Position numbers and translations under genes: made by a program. From Tribonema minus (Eukaryota; Sar; Xanthophyceae; Tribonematales; Tribonemataceae): 64,000 nucleotides of DNA. The stretch is taken from assembly GCA_017506865.1 (NCBI GenBank), contig JAFCMP010000547.1, positions 1,054,001 through 1,118,000 on the forward strand, read 5' to 3'. Below, in pieces: positions 1-11,134 of this stretch (position 1 is its first letter; each line of letters starts with the position of its first letter). The notes beneath the pieces were generated by a model that was not told the DNA's origin, did no database searches, and was given only the letters and a program-made list of their open reading frames with translations.

Positions 1-970
1 TACAGTAGCCATAAGCTGGAGTGGGCGCTGATGTCTGAAGTAAAGGTATTGTGGTCAGTGGTCAGTGTGCGTCATGTCGGTCCTAGCAGTAGGTAATGTG
101 CCACCAGCCATCGCACACCATCGCGGTCACAAGACGCGATGTGATGGCAGTGAGTGCGTTTCAACATACCATCATACTTTGTAGCAACTCTGTCCAGCTC
201 AAAGGTAAGGGCGCGGTTGCAGACACGACTGTCCGTGCCCGGGCGGACAGCAAATACATGGCGGGCAAGTAAGGGTGGCCATATAGCGGAGGTGGGGGAA
301 GGAAAAGGCTGACCGCCACAGCGGCGCGCTGAGCTCGTCTCGGGTGTTTGTCCCTTTTGTACCGGAATCTTACGGGCAGCTGGCGGCGCAAGGGCGCAGA
401 AGTGTTAAGGACCTGGCATGGCACTCAGCACTGTGCTCAAGGGGCACGGGGGCACAGGTAGCGAGCAAAGCTGCAGCCAACAAGGAACAGATACTGCGGC
501 GCTGAGCAGGTCGCTAGCATAGGAGCCGAGCAAATCATGCGCATGTACCCGGAGCAGCGATGCTCGGCAGTGCAGCGCGCGCCCGGTAGCAGCTCTGCTC
601 GAACACGACTCTGCTGAACTGTTACAGTGTCACCCACAGATTTTCGATGTTTGCACCAGACATTGTCGAGTCTGCATACGTACCCTCTGAGTACGAGTTT
701 GGAGGACAACTTCCAATACCCTGTGAGTATGTACCGAGTAAACTCGCAGTGGCAAGACCGACGATTACGAGTACAGCCGCTCGGCCGAAAAACCGAGTCC
801 GAGCTTTTACTCCACCACTGAGTGTTTGACCATATGACTCCAGGCAAGTTTAGGCCGAGTATGGCGAGTATTGCATGCAGGCGTCACTCCACAACACAAT
901 GTCGAGGTAACAGTAGTGTCAAATGCTGGGCGCTGGAACTTGGTGTCTGCGCTGTGCTCTGCTGAGCAGC

Positions 971-1012
<42 letters not shown>

Positions 1013-1390
1013 GGAGGAAACACGGTGCTGAGACTCGGTCAGTAAAGCCAAAACGGGTAGTTTTTGATGCCCTCCTGTGCAGACCGAGCAAGTTCACACC
1101 GAGTATACTCGATACGTCTGAAACACAGAGTTTAGCTTGGTCAGACTCTAGTACAACCTCATAATAATAAAAGTACAAACTCGGTGTCAGGGAAGTATTC
1201 GACAATGTCTGGTTTGCACAAAAGATGACCGGCCTCGCTCGGGCCCTTTTTGGTACGAAAGTATTATACTTAATTGAGGTCAAGGAATCACTTTGTTGGA
1301 GTCGTCACATGCCAAAGAACAGAAGCGACCGCACTGTGCACCGTCTCACGCCTCACATAATTGTCGTCTTCTCGGACCATGTTGATACCC
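1..1390. other. no supported gene; CTG/CTC repeats
   Basis: Open frames here are short, overlap on both strands and lack recognisable family features. A CTG run of about 14 units lies near 970-1010. The 3' untranslated part of the minus-strand membrane-protein gene probably reaches into this stretch. Confidence 0.5.
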
Positions 1391-2646
1391 TCAATGCTGT
1401 CCTGCCCGACGTCTGCGCACAACATGCTCCGTGTGCAGGGCACTGGCAGTGGCGTCCTCCTGCACGCATCAGAACATGGCTAAGTACATGTGGTGCGGAA
1501 GAAGAAATGATGTGGTAGTAGCAAACCTGCCAGTGCCAGCACAACTGTCGAAACACCAACAACATGATACTCACATCATCTGAGCCCGATGAGTCTGTCG
1601 CTGCCGCTATGACCGCTGCAGCCGCTCCTGCAGCTGCGCTGACCAATGGTGCCATGTAGCTGTTGTCAAGGCCAGGGCCGTCGTCCATGGCCGCCACAGG
1701 TGCGCATGCTTGCAGGAGCAGTTCCAGCAGTAGATGGGCATGGCTCATCGTCGTGCCGCCGCCACCGAAGCGCGCATGCTGCTTGTAGGAGCTGATGGCC
1801 TGTCCGCCAGCGACACCAGCCAGTGTATAGAGGGGCTTGATGTCCACAGCTGGCACGATGACTCGCATAGCTGCCAGCGCCGTTGCCGCAGAGATAGCAC
1901 CGCGAACAAACTGTGCCATGCAGCGTACGAACATCACCTTCGCGTGCTCACGCAGCGCCTGTGAAACACACGTATGCAGTAGGTCAGGTTGTGTGATGCA
2001 TTCGTGATGCTGCTAGCCATGGCACGCAAGGGCTAGGCTGCGTACCTTGAGCACCAGTGACCGCAGTAGGGGTGGGGTGATGGGGTCTTCAGTGGTGCTC
2101 GTGCGGCTGAGGCGCCTTGCAAATGTCCACTGCATGAGAGCACAACACATAGTAAAGCAAATGAGTGTGCAGTTTGCACAAGGTTTGGTGGCTATCAACA
2201 CGATGCATGTATGCGCTTGCAAGGCAATGCACATGTAAGCTGTGTCGGCGCACGTGTATTCTCACCTGAGCAGGCATGCGACGGCGACACTTCTTGGCAC
2301 GGCCGATGGTGGCGGCAAAGATGGCATTGGCTCGCTTGCGGGTGCCCCCGATCTGCCTGAACAGTGGGCCACGGGGCGTGTCCTGTTGCAAAGTTACATC
2401 ACGTTTTGCAGTTGTTAGCGACACATGCCACAATGTAGGCTACATAGAGGAGTTGTAAGCACTGCATGCAGGCATACGAGGCGGCGTAACAATAGCATTT
2501 ACGTGCTCCATCATGACTTGCCACAGCCCGGCCACCACTAGCAGCACCACATGCGGCGTCAGGCTGCACGGGGTCGCCATGACAATCCAAGGGAGGAGGA
2601 ACACCAGAATGGCCATGTAGGCCATGAGTTTCTTGAACGTAATCAT
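1391..2646 (-). CDS. multi-exon predicted membrane protein, family not recognised
   Basis: Five coding exons on the minus strand join with all junctions in phase 0: 2646-2503, 2382-2266, 2129-2046, 1958-1575 and a proposed last exon 1459-1391, about 265 residues. The first four have clear GT donors and CAG acceptors. The last exon (ending RRRRAGQH then stop) is less certain. The N terminus holds two hydrophobic stretches (about residues 8-25 and 31-46, with a conserved-looking PWIVMATPCS turn), then a basic segment (RAKKCRRR). An Ala-rich hydrophobic stretch follows near the C terminus. An acceptor-like CAG lies just upstream of the chosen ATG, so a 5' untranslated exon is likely. I do not recognise the family. 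The consistent phases are the main support. Confidence 0.6.
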
Positions 2647-2944
2647 GGCGCCGCTGCGCCTGCAAGTCAAGTGGGAAGTGTGAGAGAGGATGAGCAGTGG
2701 GCAAGCAAATGTCAGCTTATAACGCATCCTCAAACTTGTTGATGTACTATACATGTCACTGGAGTCATGGCACAAGTCATCATGTATGGCCCATGCTGTG
2801 CATTAGGTTTGTGATTCTTTGCGGTCATTGACGTGCTGATAATATGTGTGCAAAGCAACAAGACTGTGAGCACTCCATTCACTTGTCTTCGCGCAAGGCC
2901 GTCAGGTCATACTGGCAGAGCGCAGACAAGTTTAGCACGCAACA

Positions 2945-3616
2945 ATGCAACGGCTATGCCTGGTTTATAGGTGTGGGAAGCAGCGGATTGATCGCTTCTT
3001 CTGTTTGGAGCACCGGTTGCAGTCGGCAGTTAAGTACGACACGCCTGACAATGACATGGACTGCAAAGAACAGGAGAGTTCAAGCACCGTGGCCAATGCG
3101 TGCTGTGACAATGGATGCAGTGAGTCAGCAAGTGTGTGTAGCAGTGATGTGCGCAAGGGCTTAGAAGATGTAGCAAGTGACGGACGTGCAAAAGAGCAGT
3201 GCTCTGCAACTCACGCGGCTATTGCTGTAGATGAGGAAGAGAGCAAGAAGGCGCAGACAGGTGCTGAAGTGGCGATCGGCACAGCTGCTGGCAACGACAT
3301 TGGGTCGCTACTGCCCCACATTGAGCCTTCCATCATACCTGCAGCCATGCAGAAGCCATGCTTGGTTTACAGGTGTGGAAAGCAGCGGATTGATCGTTTC
3401 TACTGTTTGGAGCACCGGATGCAGTCGACGGTTAAGTATGACGCGCCAGTCGACGACATGGACTGCAAAGAGCAGGAGAGGTCAAGCCTCACACTGAGCC
3501 TTCTGCATTGCGTTATGGCTGGCACTGAGTTAGAAGAGTCAACATATTTGGGTGACGCCAGTGCCTTGGACGTTGCCTGTGCCCAAGTAGCTGCGCTGCA
3601 GCACACCTCGCTCTGA
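2945..3616 (+). CDS. Cys-rich protein with a duplicated zinc-finger-like module
   Basis: Intronless ORF of 223 codons. A module of about 43 residues occurs twice (about residues 4-47 and 138-181): CLVYRCGKQRIDRF-aromatic-CLEHR, then VKYD and DMDCKEQE. Spacing C-x4-C-x8-C-x2-H could bind zinc. The two copies are also close at nucleotide level, so the duplication is fairly recent. The stop lies 42 bases before the ATG of the HNH-like gene on the same strand, so the two may be one transcription unit or a split gene. Both are intronless, unlike the well-supported genes of the window apart from the J-domain gene, and may have come in together. Function is unknown; DNA binding is a guess from the cysteine pattern. 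Confidence 0.5.
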   Translation: MQRLCLVYRCGKQRIDRFFCLEHRLQSAVKYDTPDNDMDCKEQESSSTVANACCDNGCSESASVCSSDVRKGLEDVASDGRAKEQCSATHAAIAVDEEESKKAQTGAEVAIGTAAGNDIGSLLPHIEPSIIPAAMQKPCLVYRCGKQRIDRFYCLEHRMQSTVKYDAPVDDMDCKEQERSSLTLSLLHCVMAGTELEESTYLGDASALDVACAQVAALQHTSL

Positions 3617-3658
3617 GCACAGTCTGAGACGTCTGACCCCGTGGCAGCTTTGACACAT

Positions 3659-4759
3659 ATGGACACAAAAGTCTGTTTTCAGTGTCTTGCCAGGAAGCCT
3701 ATCAGCTCCTTCTACATGAGCAGCCAGAGCAGGTCAACCAAGGATGGGCTGCAGTCATACTGCAAGGAGTGCTACGCGCTCAATAATAGAGTGCGGTCTC
3801 ATACGCGCGAGGGGTTTATCGGTGGTCTTGTTGCGGGATCCAGGTTGCGATCCAGGCGGCGTGACATGCACCAGAATGAGCTCACCTCTGCTATCTTTGA
3901 TAGCATTTGCCGTGCTCAAGACGACCGCTGTGTCTACAGCGGGCTTCCAGTGAAGTTCGCTCCCATGTCAGACTGGCAGGCCAGCATCGAGAGACTCAAT
4001 GACAATGAGGACTATATCGTTCACAACAGCACGCTTTGTGCGCTTGAGTTCAACGTGAGAGCTGGTTGGACTGTTGCAAAGGCAAAGTATGCCGCCACAC
4101 ACACGGACAGCGTGGACACTGCTACTGTGGCGGCCGTTGTGCACAAAGCGCTGTCTACTCCTACTACAAAACATAAACGCCCCAGCCCCATGCAGCAGAA
4201 GGAGGTAGATGGCAGCAACCTGACTCTCTGCAACATATGTTGCATATGGAAAGTGCATGGCGACTTTCATGAAAGTAATAAGACGCTGTGCAAGAAATGC
4301 ATGAAAGACAGCTCAGAGAAATATGCTGCCACATGGCGTGGAGCATTTTTCATTTTGGTTAACAATGCGACAAAACGGTGTCAAACGCGCACTCGTGAGG
4401 CTCGCGGACTGGTGTGCGACATCACATTCGAGGACGTTGTCAACATGTATCAAGAGCAACTTGGTGGTTGCCTGTATAGTGGGATTCCGTTGACCACCAA
4501 AGGCGACTGGAAAATGTCACTTGAGAGAAAAGATGTGCATGTGGGATACACTCGTCAAAACTCTTGCCTTATAGCAATGGAGTTTCAGTCAGCAGACCAC
4601 ACAGCATGCACAACGTATGGCGGTACTGGGAGTGGTGGCTGGTCAAGGGAGAAGTCTCTGTTCTTCAGGGCCAACTACAACCCGGCCTATGTACCTGTGC
4701 GTCAGCTGGCGCCACCCCGTGAAGTGTCAGCGGCTGACACACTGGAGATGATCGAGTGA
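3659..4759 (+). CDS. HNH-like endonuclease family protein, large-DNA-virus type
   Basis: Intronless ORF of 366 codons from the ATG at 3659; a longer version would need GTG at 3641. Two zinc-binding pairs come first (CFQC near the N terminus, then DGLQSYCKECY), as in many phage and giant-virus HNH proteins. Two nuclease-like repeats follow: CVYSGLP...W-ASIERLNDN...EFN and CLYSGIPL...DWKMSLERKD...GYT-RQN...MEF. A second CxxC pair (CNICC, then CKKC) sits between them. The YSG-x-P / W-SLER-D / GYT-x-N / EF pattern is what I recall of algal-virus and mimivirus HNH families; no homology search was possible. A poly(A)-type AATAAA lies just after the stop. Absence of introns fits capture from a virus or mobile DNA. 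The frame is whole. Confidence 0.6.
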   Translation: MDTKVCFQCLARKPISSFYMSSQSRSTKDGLQSYCKECYALNNRVRSHTREGFIGGLVAGSRLRSRRRDMHQNELTSAIFDSICRAQDDRCVYSGLPVKFAPMSDWQASIERLNDNEDYIVHNSTLCALEFNVRAGWTVAKAKYAATHTDSVDTATVAAVVHKALSTPTTKHKRPSPMQQKEVDGSNLTLCNICCIWKVHGDFHESNKTLCKKCMKDSSEKYAATWRGAFFILVNNATKRCQTRTREARGLVCDITFEDVVNMYQEQLGGCLYSGIPLTTKGDWKMSLERKDVHVGYTRQNSCLIAMEFQSADHTACTTYGGTGSGGWSREKSLFFRANYNPAYVPVRQLAPPREVSAADTLEMIE

Positions 4760-4762
4760 ACA

Positions 4763-4771
4763 TAATAAACC
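4763..4771 (+). terminator. candidate polyadenylation signal
   Basis: An AATAAA hexamer lies a few bases after the stop codon of the HNH-like gene. It is placed unusually close to the coding end, so it is only a candidate. Confidence 0.3.
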
Positions 4772-5239
4772 AGCCAATGCGCTTTGCATCAATTGTTGCA
4801 CCTGCTGACATTTGCAGATGGGGCTGGTATGATTCATGTACTCTGCACTGCCGCTGTGCATAGGAAGACTATCTAGCAGCCAGCTCACCTGTAAGCAGTG
4901 CCCTGCCGTGCTGTCCTGGCTCTGTGTTTGCTTGTTTCGTCACTGGGGCTGCGCAAGGTAGAGCAGCAGCAGAAGTATCAGCAGCACACCAGCACTTGTT
5001 GGTGCCTGGTGCAGCGTTTGAGAAGGGCTCCTGCTAGCGCAGCACCAGGACACAAATGCACCAAAGGTAATAGTGTAGTCCTACACTGACATGTCATGCA
5101 TGCATTATCCCTGCATGGTGAACATCCAGCAGTAAGCCTGCAACGTGCAAGCACCACAAATGCTGTGATTGTGTGAAAACACGCAGCATTAGCCCTGTGT
5201 GGTAAACATCCAGCACTCAGCCAGCAAGGTGCAAGTGCT

Positions 5240-5525
5240 GTTTTTGAGTAACCATCAGCCGTGCGCAGCAGTAGCAACCTCAGCAATAATAGCAGCAGCA
5301 ATAGGTTGACAGCAAGCAACGGCAGCACCCCTAGTAGTAGCAACAGTAGCTGCGATAGTGCAACCAACAGCAGCAGCGACAGCAGCAATCCGCTCTGCAG
5401 CATCAAAATAACAGCCGCAGCACCCCCAGCAGCAACAGTAGCTGCAACAAGTGCAACAGCAGCAGCACTCCCAGCAGTAGCAACAGTAGCTGCAGCAGCA
5501 GTCCGCTATGCAGCATCACCATAAC
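5240..5525. repeat. degenerate AGC/AGT trinucleotide-rich tandem repeat
   Basis: The stretch is built of AGC, AGT and AAC triplets. Longer units also repeat imperfectly: CAGCACCCC-AGCAG-AGCAACAGTAGCTGC and CCGCT-TGCAGCATCA-CATAA recur. It is open in several frames on both strands only because of its composition, so I do not call a gene here. Confidence 0.7.
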
Positions 5526-5578
5526 GACAGCGGCACCCTCAGCGATGGTTTGTATCGCTGTTTGCAGAGCGGAGACAC

Positions 5579-5947
5579 CTAGCGCTGGCTCCGCAGACTG
5601 CAAACATGTAGTAATAGCTGTGTAGTGTGCAAGTGTTTACCGATGGCCTCAGTGTCAGCATAAGCCACGCTAGGCTGAAGAGTGTGGATAATCCACTGCC
5701 GCTTGGGCGGGTCAGTGTCTTGGTTAGAAGCCTGTACATTCAAGACTGCAGATAAGTCAAATACTACAGCTAGGTCAAAGCTAAGATCAAACACGCGACG
5801 GACCTGAAGTGCTGGGTCAGCAGCTTGTGCATCAAAGACCACAGATAAGACAACGGCGGCAGCTGAAGAAGAGCTCCAGCTCTTTCCAGCGCGCTTTGAT
5901 CCGCCAGCACTTGCGGTAGCAGAGGGGCCGGGTAAGTTCTCGCCCAT
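5579..5947 (-). CDS. weak minus-strand coding segment, unassigned
   Basis: A 122-codon open frame that contains VVFD and VFDLS repeats and ends LHVCSLRSQR. A possible donor GTAAAC lies inside it, after AYADTEAIG. A further minus-strand open segment (6213-5983) with a GTGTGTG donor lies upstream, but the frames do not join cleanly. No domain was recognised. It may be an exon of a diverged gene or chance. Confidence 0.22.
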   Translation of the reverse strand: MGENLPGPSATASAGGSKRAGKSWSSSSAAAVVLSVVFDAQAADPALQVRRVFDLSFDLAVVFDLSAVLNVQASNQDTDPPKRQWIIHTLQPSVAYADTEAIGKHLHTTQLLLHVCSLRSQR

Positions 5948-6213
5948 CTATTGCGTGTGGTAAAGACTGCAGGTAGACAAGGCTACGCCGACAGTAGTCC
6001 TAGCACAACACAGATCACACACCTGATGAGTTGGGTCTTTACGGGCAGGCCTTGGCGTGATGTGGCGCTCTTGCCAACGCGCGAAGATGTGCCAGCACTA
6101 GCCGCCGGTGGCGTGATGGGTAGAGCGCAGACTGGTTGCCGCAGCGAGCAAGTCTGTGGAGTAGTGAACGCCGCAAGGTGCAGTAGTGCATGCGCTTTCC
6201 GTTGACTGGCCAA

Positions 6214-7640
6214 CTGATCTGTGCATTATATTGCAGCGGATATGCAAGACGCCGCACTAGTGTCATGCCACAGTCCCATCTTTTTGCCGCCACAGCTGTT
6301 CAAGTCCCACAACATCAAGCGCCACCCCCAAAACCCCCAACTCTGACCGACGTGTCCCTGTGTTGTTATGCTAAAATAACAAGAGGCCAGTTTTAGTGCG
6401 CACAATCAGGCGCAAGCGCAATAACCACCGCGCACTTGCGCATGTGCCGGCCGTCCCATATTGCTGTACATTTGCAATGATTGTGTGCACATCATTTCTT
6501 CAACGCATAAACTTGAACTTTGTAAACTTCACCACATGCAGGCGCGAAGTCTATGCACAGTACAGCCACCATCATCATGAGTTCCGTGCTGCACTCACAC
6601 CATGTCTGCTAACTTCAAGTGCAAGCCAGCACGTTTTTGTGGCAATCGTGGACAGTGATGTGCAAGCTCTTGCGCGCGCATGTCACGATCAATTGTTTGA
6701 CGCATGTTTCTGTCCACACCTGCAGCACGCAGCACCTTGCCTGCTTCACACATGCTGCCAATGTCACAACAAGTCGAGAGTCATTGACAGGTGCAACGAG
6801 GTAGACACAGAGCTTGCTGGGGCCACTGATAGAGCTCTCATTGAGCCTGCATGGGCGTTCATACCCTAGGCGCGTTCCCCTTCACTAGGCTGCTACTAAC
6901 CCTGCGGCTGTGGTATGTACGTATAGAGATGCATCTGCACTTGCTCGTCGACTGCATGCAGGCTGAGTATGACCATGGCTGCCAAGCCAACTGTACTGGC
7001 TTCCACCATTGCCTGTGCGCGCTCAACAGGGCATGCCTTGCGCAGCAGCTCATCCAGCTACACGGTGCTGAGCGTCACCACTGTTCCCCACTTCTTCGCT
7101 GGGCCCCCTAGCTGGCCGGCGTCAGCCCCGCACAGCCGCTAAGTCCCTAGTGGCCGCCTGTGTTGTCGGCTTGGTCGTAATCAGCGCTAAGCCTTGTGGC
7201 GCCCCTGTGCCGCATCCGCGCCAGATCCCCGGTCAGCCTCTGCACTCTCATCTGCCAGGCATTTGCGCATTGGCAGGTCATCGACTGCGCCTGCCCATGA
7301 TGCCATCATTGTCATATGAACACGCACTTCTCCGCGCAGTCATGGTCTCTGAAGTCGCTGCTCGCCAGTCTCCAGCAGTCACAACACACGTGATGTCTGC
7401 GCACTGTAGAAAACGTTGTGTCATGCGCCCCAGGAACGCTCTCCGAGAGCACCACGTCAGCTGCCGTCATGCACCCTTATTTCGCCCTGCTACATGAAAC
7501 AATGGCAGCAGTGGTGGCAGCGGCCAAACATGCAACATCATCGGTGGCGTTTTTGTCACCAACATAGCGCTGCCTTGTGACGCGCGTTGCTGTGACGTAG
7601 TGCACCCTCTGACTCGTGGCCGTAAAGAAACTCCTGTGGC
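6214..7640. other. no supported gene
   Basis: The longest frame (6396-6869, plus) gives a His/Cys/Leu mixture with no recognisable domain and no convincing splice sites. Scattered short frames on both strands do not connect. Confidence 0.45.
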
Positions 7641-8045
7641 TCACCATCCACATGCGCTGCAACCTTTCAAAGAATTGCTCCGCAGGCATTTCAACATCGA
7701 AGTACAGAAAAGCACTTCCCGCACCTCCTCACGGAAGGCTCTCACCAGTATGGACCTACTAGCCAGAGAACCACGGGTGTCAGCGCTCAATGTGAACCTC
7801 ATGAGCAACATCACTTGCCAATTGCAAAATGCCCGAGGGTCCTCTAAGTTCACCATTTCTTACGCAGCTTCATGCTTGGTATCAACGCCTGTATAGCTGT
7901 TTAACTTAGCTTCTTGCATTTGTGCACACGTGCCCTGATCGAAGAGATCTTGAGCAGTCTTCCAGTGCTCAACCTCGCTGAGATCGCAGTCAAAATGAGG
8001 CAGATCAAGATTTGTCTTGTGTTTCGTCTCAGTGGGTCCTTTCAT
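7641..8045 (-). other. possible coding remnant, minus strand
   Basis: Residue composition on the minus strand looks protein-like (segments such as EVEHWKTAQDLFDQG and REEVREVLF) but no family could be named and no splice sites support a gene model. It may be the relic of a mobile element or of a host gene. Confidence 0.25.
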
Positions 8046-8190
8046 ATGCGAGGTTCACCGCTCTGTGTGCTCCGCGCATCGCAGGGGCTGGCCAGCGCGA
8101 CATAACCTTGCGCCCTATTTGGGCTGAAAGTAGTAGTCTAACAGCCATCGGCGCTTAAGTGCGATTGGTATGTGAGCATAAAGCGCGCTG

Positions 8191-8222
8191 CACACCTCCC
8201 TCTCTCTCTCTCTCTCTCTCTC
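8191..8222. repeat. CT dinucleotide microsatellite
   Basis: About 13-14 uninterrupted CT units (CTCTCTCTCT) lie in otherwise unremarkable sequence. Confidence 0.9.
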
Positions 8223-9692
8223 ATGTGCATCTGCTAAACCTGTGCAGCGTCCCTGCTTCGGGCATCCGCGCACTGCCCGGGAGGCACATCACGATGCTTC
8301 CTGCCTATGCAAGGGCACCATAATGCATCTTCAAACCTGCCCGAAAGGACACAGTTCCATGAAAAGTAAGTGATGTCCTACTTCAAGCGGCCGTCGTATA
8401 CAGATGCTATCTCTTCTTCCTTGAGTGTGAACTGATCTCCTACTGACATGTGCTCAGATATGCCTGTAGCATACTGGTCCCACACCTGTATGTACATATT
8501 ACATATGATCACTTCTTCCTGCGTCAAGCGCCAATCTTAAAGTAAGCGTATGGCTTCCTTGCGTGCTGCAGAGGAATTGAAGACGGCGTTACTCGTACTG
8601 CTCACGGCCTGCGCAGGTCTTTGAGCTGCTCAATCCAGTTTGCACCCGCAGTGTATCACATGTACATGCTATACAAATACGAGGATTAAACTACGAACAG
8701 GTCCGTATGAGTGGCACGCACCGCGTCAGCACTCCTTCCGCCTCCTGAAGCGGCACACCAGGCACCCGTGCCCCTCTGACAGAGTCGTGAGCACGTTTCA
8801 GCGCAGTTCTTCATGATGGCTGAGCTTGACCAGCTGTCAGTACCGCTTAGACACAGGGCGCAGCACTCGTCTCACGTGCACGGTTACGCGGCGGGCACCG
8901 CCCAATCTGCCGCATCAGCAACACGATGGCAGAGAAGAAACGACAGCAAGATGAACACCATAATGTGCAGTACCTTCAGCAGCGGGCACTGTGACTTGGA
9001 AGTTGGCTCAGGTCAGCCTGAGTGAGCTGCAGCAGAGGAGGCATTCTGCCATAAGAACAAAGGCGAGTAGCAGCACAAATCAATAATCTGAAGTGAGCAT
9101 GTGTGAAAGGGCAGTTCCACCCTACTGTTTTCATAATTAAAATCAGGTTGTGCTAATGCACTTTTGCAGTAGTGAGGCTTGTTGCGCCGACCCTCACATG
9201 TGTGGCAGGAAGGGGAAGGGGGGGGCAGGGGCGTGTGTGGCTGGGGGGGGGGGGGGGGGGGGGGACTCGGAGGGGGGCTGCTCATCGCCACACAGTCACT
9301 GTGATGCCATCTGCGTTGCAATAACTCCAGAGTCATGAAAAACAACTTCAAGGTATCCCATTCTTGTCAGTGCATGTGGTCCTTGACGGACCTGCTGCTG
9401 TGGCTTGTCCATCTGTGCTGCCCATGCCTTTATTATAGCGAGGCTCGTTCATCATCACCCACTTGCTTCTCTCTCGTCCCCACCCATGCCACGTTTCATC
9501 CACCTGTGGACCATAGACTCGACAGGGTGAACGTGTGTGATACCCCAGTGACTTAGGCCATGTGGTGCAATAATTTAAATCATATGCAGCCATAGCAAGC
9601 TTATGGGCATCACTGCACTGGCGTGATGTGTGTGACACCAATTGCACATTTTGTGTGCTGCATTCATTGCGGCCAGATGCTTCCTCCACAAT
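8223..9692. other. gene-poor stretch with a G-run
   Basis: No coding exon can be supported. A run of about 21 G lies at roughly 9243-9264, followed by another purine-rich tract. Confidence 0.5.
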
Positions 9693-9881
9693 GCTTCCTC
9701 CACAATAGGGCAAGGAGGGCTTGAGAGGCTCAGCGGACCAAGAGTCACCTTCAACGCTTCCTCCACAATAGGGCAAGGAGGCCTTGAGAGGCTCAGCGGA
9801 CCAAGAGTCACCTTCAATGCTTCCTCCACAACAGGGCAAGGAGGCCTTGAGCGGCTCAGCGGACCAAGAGTCACCTTCAAC
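9693..9881. repeat. 63-bp tandem repeat, three copies
   Basis: Three head-to-tail 63-bp copies start at 9693, 9756 and 9819. Each begins GCTTCCTCCACAA and contains GAGGCTCAGCGGACCAAGAG. Copies differ by only a few bases. The unit is a multiple of three and is open on both strands, encoding SSTIGQGGLERLSGPRVTF-type units on plus. A partial copy of the unit start lies just before copy 1. Confidence 0.9.
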
Positions 9882-10023
9882 ATAGCATCTCACTCATCCC
9901 CATATGACACATCATCACCCCACCATCATGCTTTCATTCCATATTGGCATGCTGCGCATGGCCGGTGGCAACAATTGTCTAAGAGCAGAAATTGAAGTTG
10001 CATATGCCCAGGAACTGAGGGAA

Positions 10024-10041
10024 TTAGGGTTAGGGTTAGGG
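10024..10041 (+). repeat. interstitial telomere-type repeat (TTAGGG)3
   Basis: Three perfect TTAGGG units in a row in intergenic DNA. Confidence 0.9.
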
Positions 10042-10892
10042 AAAAAACGCAAAACAGTTGCGAATGGCAATCCATGCATGCAGCAACTTCAAGTTGCACA
10101 CGTGGTGATGAATGCGAAGGTGCGTGCAGGTATTGTTCATACAATGCCATGCATGCATCATCCTGGAACCTGTACAATACTAGTGCACGACTCTAGTGCC
10201 TTACAGGTACCAACTAGAGTTGTCAAGGCACCGACACACAAGAGTCGTATTGGTACCCAGATGCATTGTACCGACAATGCTGCGCGCATGTGATGCATGT
10301 GCCACATGTGGTGTTGCCTGCATGTACTTTGATTTAGGTCGCATACCTGGCCCAGAGTGCCAGGTTGCACAAACTGTGTCTTGGTGATGGACTCCTCCTT
10401 CACTATGTGGCAGCACGCCAGCTGCAGCACGGGTTTGATACCCCGTGGTACCGGCGGTCATGCAGACATGCTCGTAGCTGCCGTAATCGCCGCAGAGCTG
10501 CATGCAAGCATAGCAGGACAGCATACACATGAAAAGTGTGACCAGAAAACTGTACTATGAAGTATTTGAATTGGCAAACGGCGATGTGAGGGGGGGGATT
10601 GGGGGGGTGGGGGGCTGCAACTCCAGATTCTTCTATTTATAAGTATGTGATAGGTGTGAGTAGATCGCATGTAAATCCCCCTCTGACATGTGCAGTAGCA
10701 CACACTCAGGCAAGGCAGCGCATGGACAGCAAGCGCTCTCTGATCACTTTTGTTTTTGTTCTTTTGGCAGGTGAACCTGGGTCACCAATGGCAGGTTATG
10801 GCCAGGGTCACCAGGCTGCTCGCGCAGTGTACTAAAGGAACATCACTCACTGTTGGTATCTCAACGAAATAAACACATCTGCACTGACCCAC

Positions 10893-11134
10893 CCTTTTGA
10901 TGTTGAAAGGGCCCTGAACCGACGAGGAGTCGTTCATGCGCAGCTTGGCCAGCTGGAACCTCCAATATCTGCCCTCAGGCTGGGGATGTAGCCTGCATGG
11001 CGCAGGGAAGGCATCCACATTCATTGACAATGGCAACGTTACATCTTGAAAACAGCGCTGAAGCCAGCTTTGCAAGCGCTCGTACATCCAATCAAGCTGT
11101 GTAATGGGTCCAAGGGTCTGCACGTTGGAAGACA
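10893..11134 (-). CDS. candidate internal exon, unassigned minus-strand gene
   Basis: On the minus strand a good acceptor (CTTGGCAG) and donor (AAAAGG then GTGGGTCAG) bound a 242-base open segment. It encodes QLDWMYERLQSWLQRCFQD, then PCRLHPQPEGRYWRFQLAKL and QGPFNIKR. Further possible exons on the same strand lie near 12340-12220 (ELRSQLQQSLARFCWALVVP) and 13035-12745 (LSGPAITLTLLGRNITHE). I could not join them in consistent phase. The family is not recognised. Confidence 0.4.

Noticed and set aside
4978-5406. Leu-rich minus-strand frame
   Set aside because: Translation of AGC/AGT repeats. Composition alone explains it.
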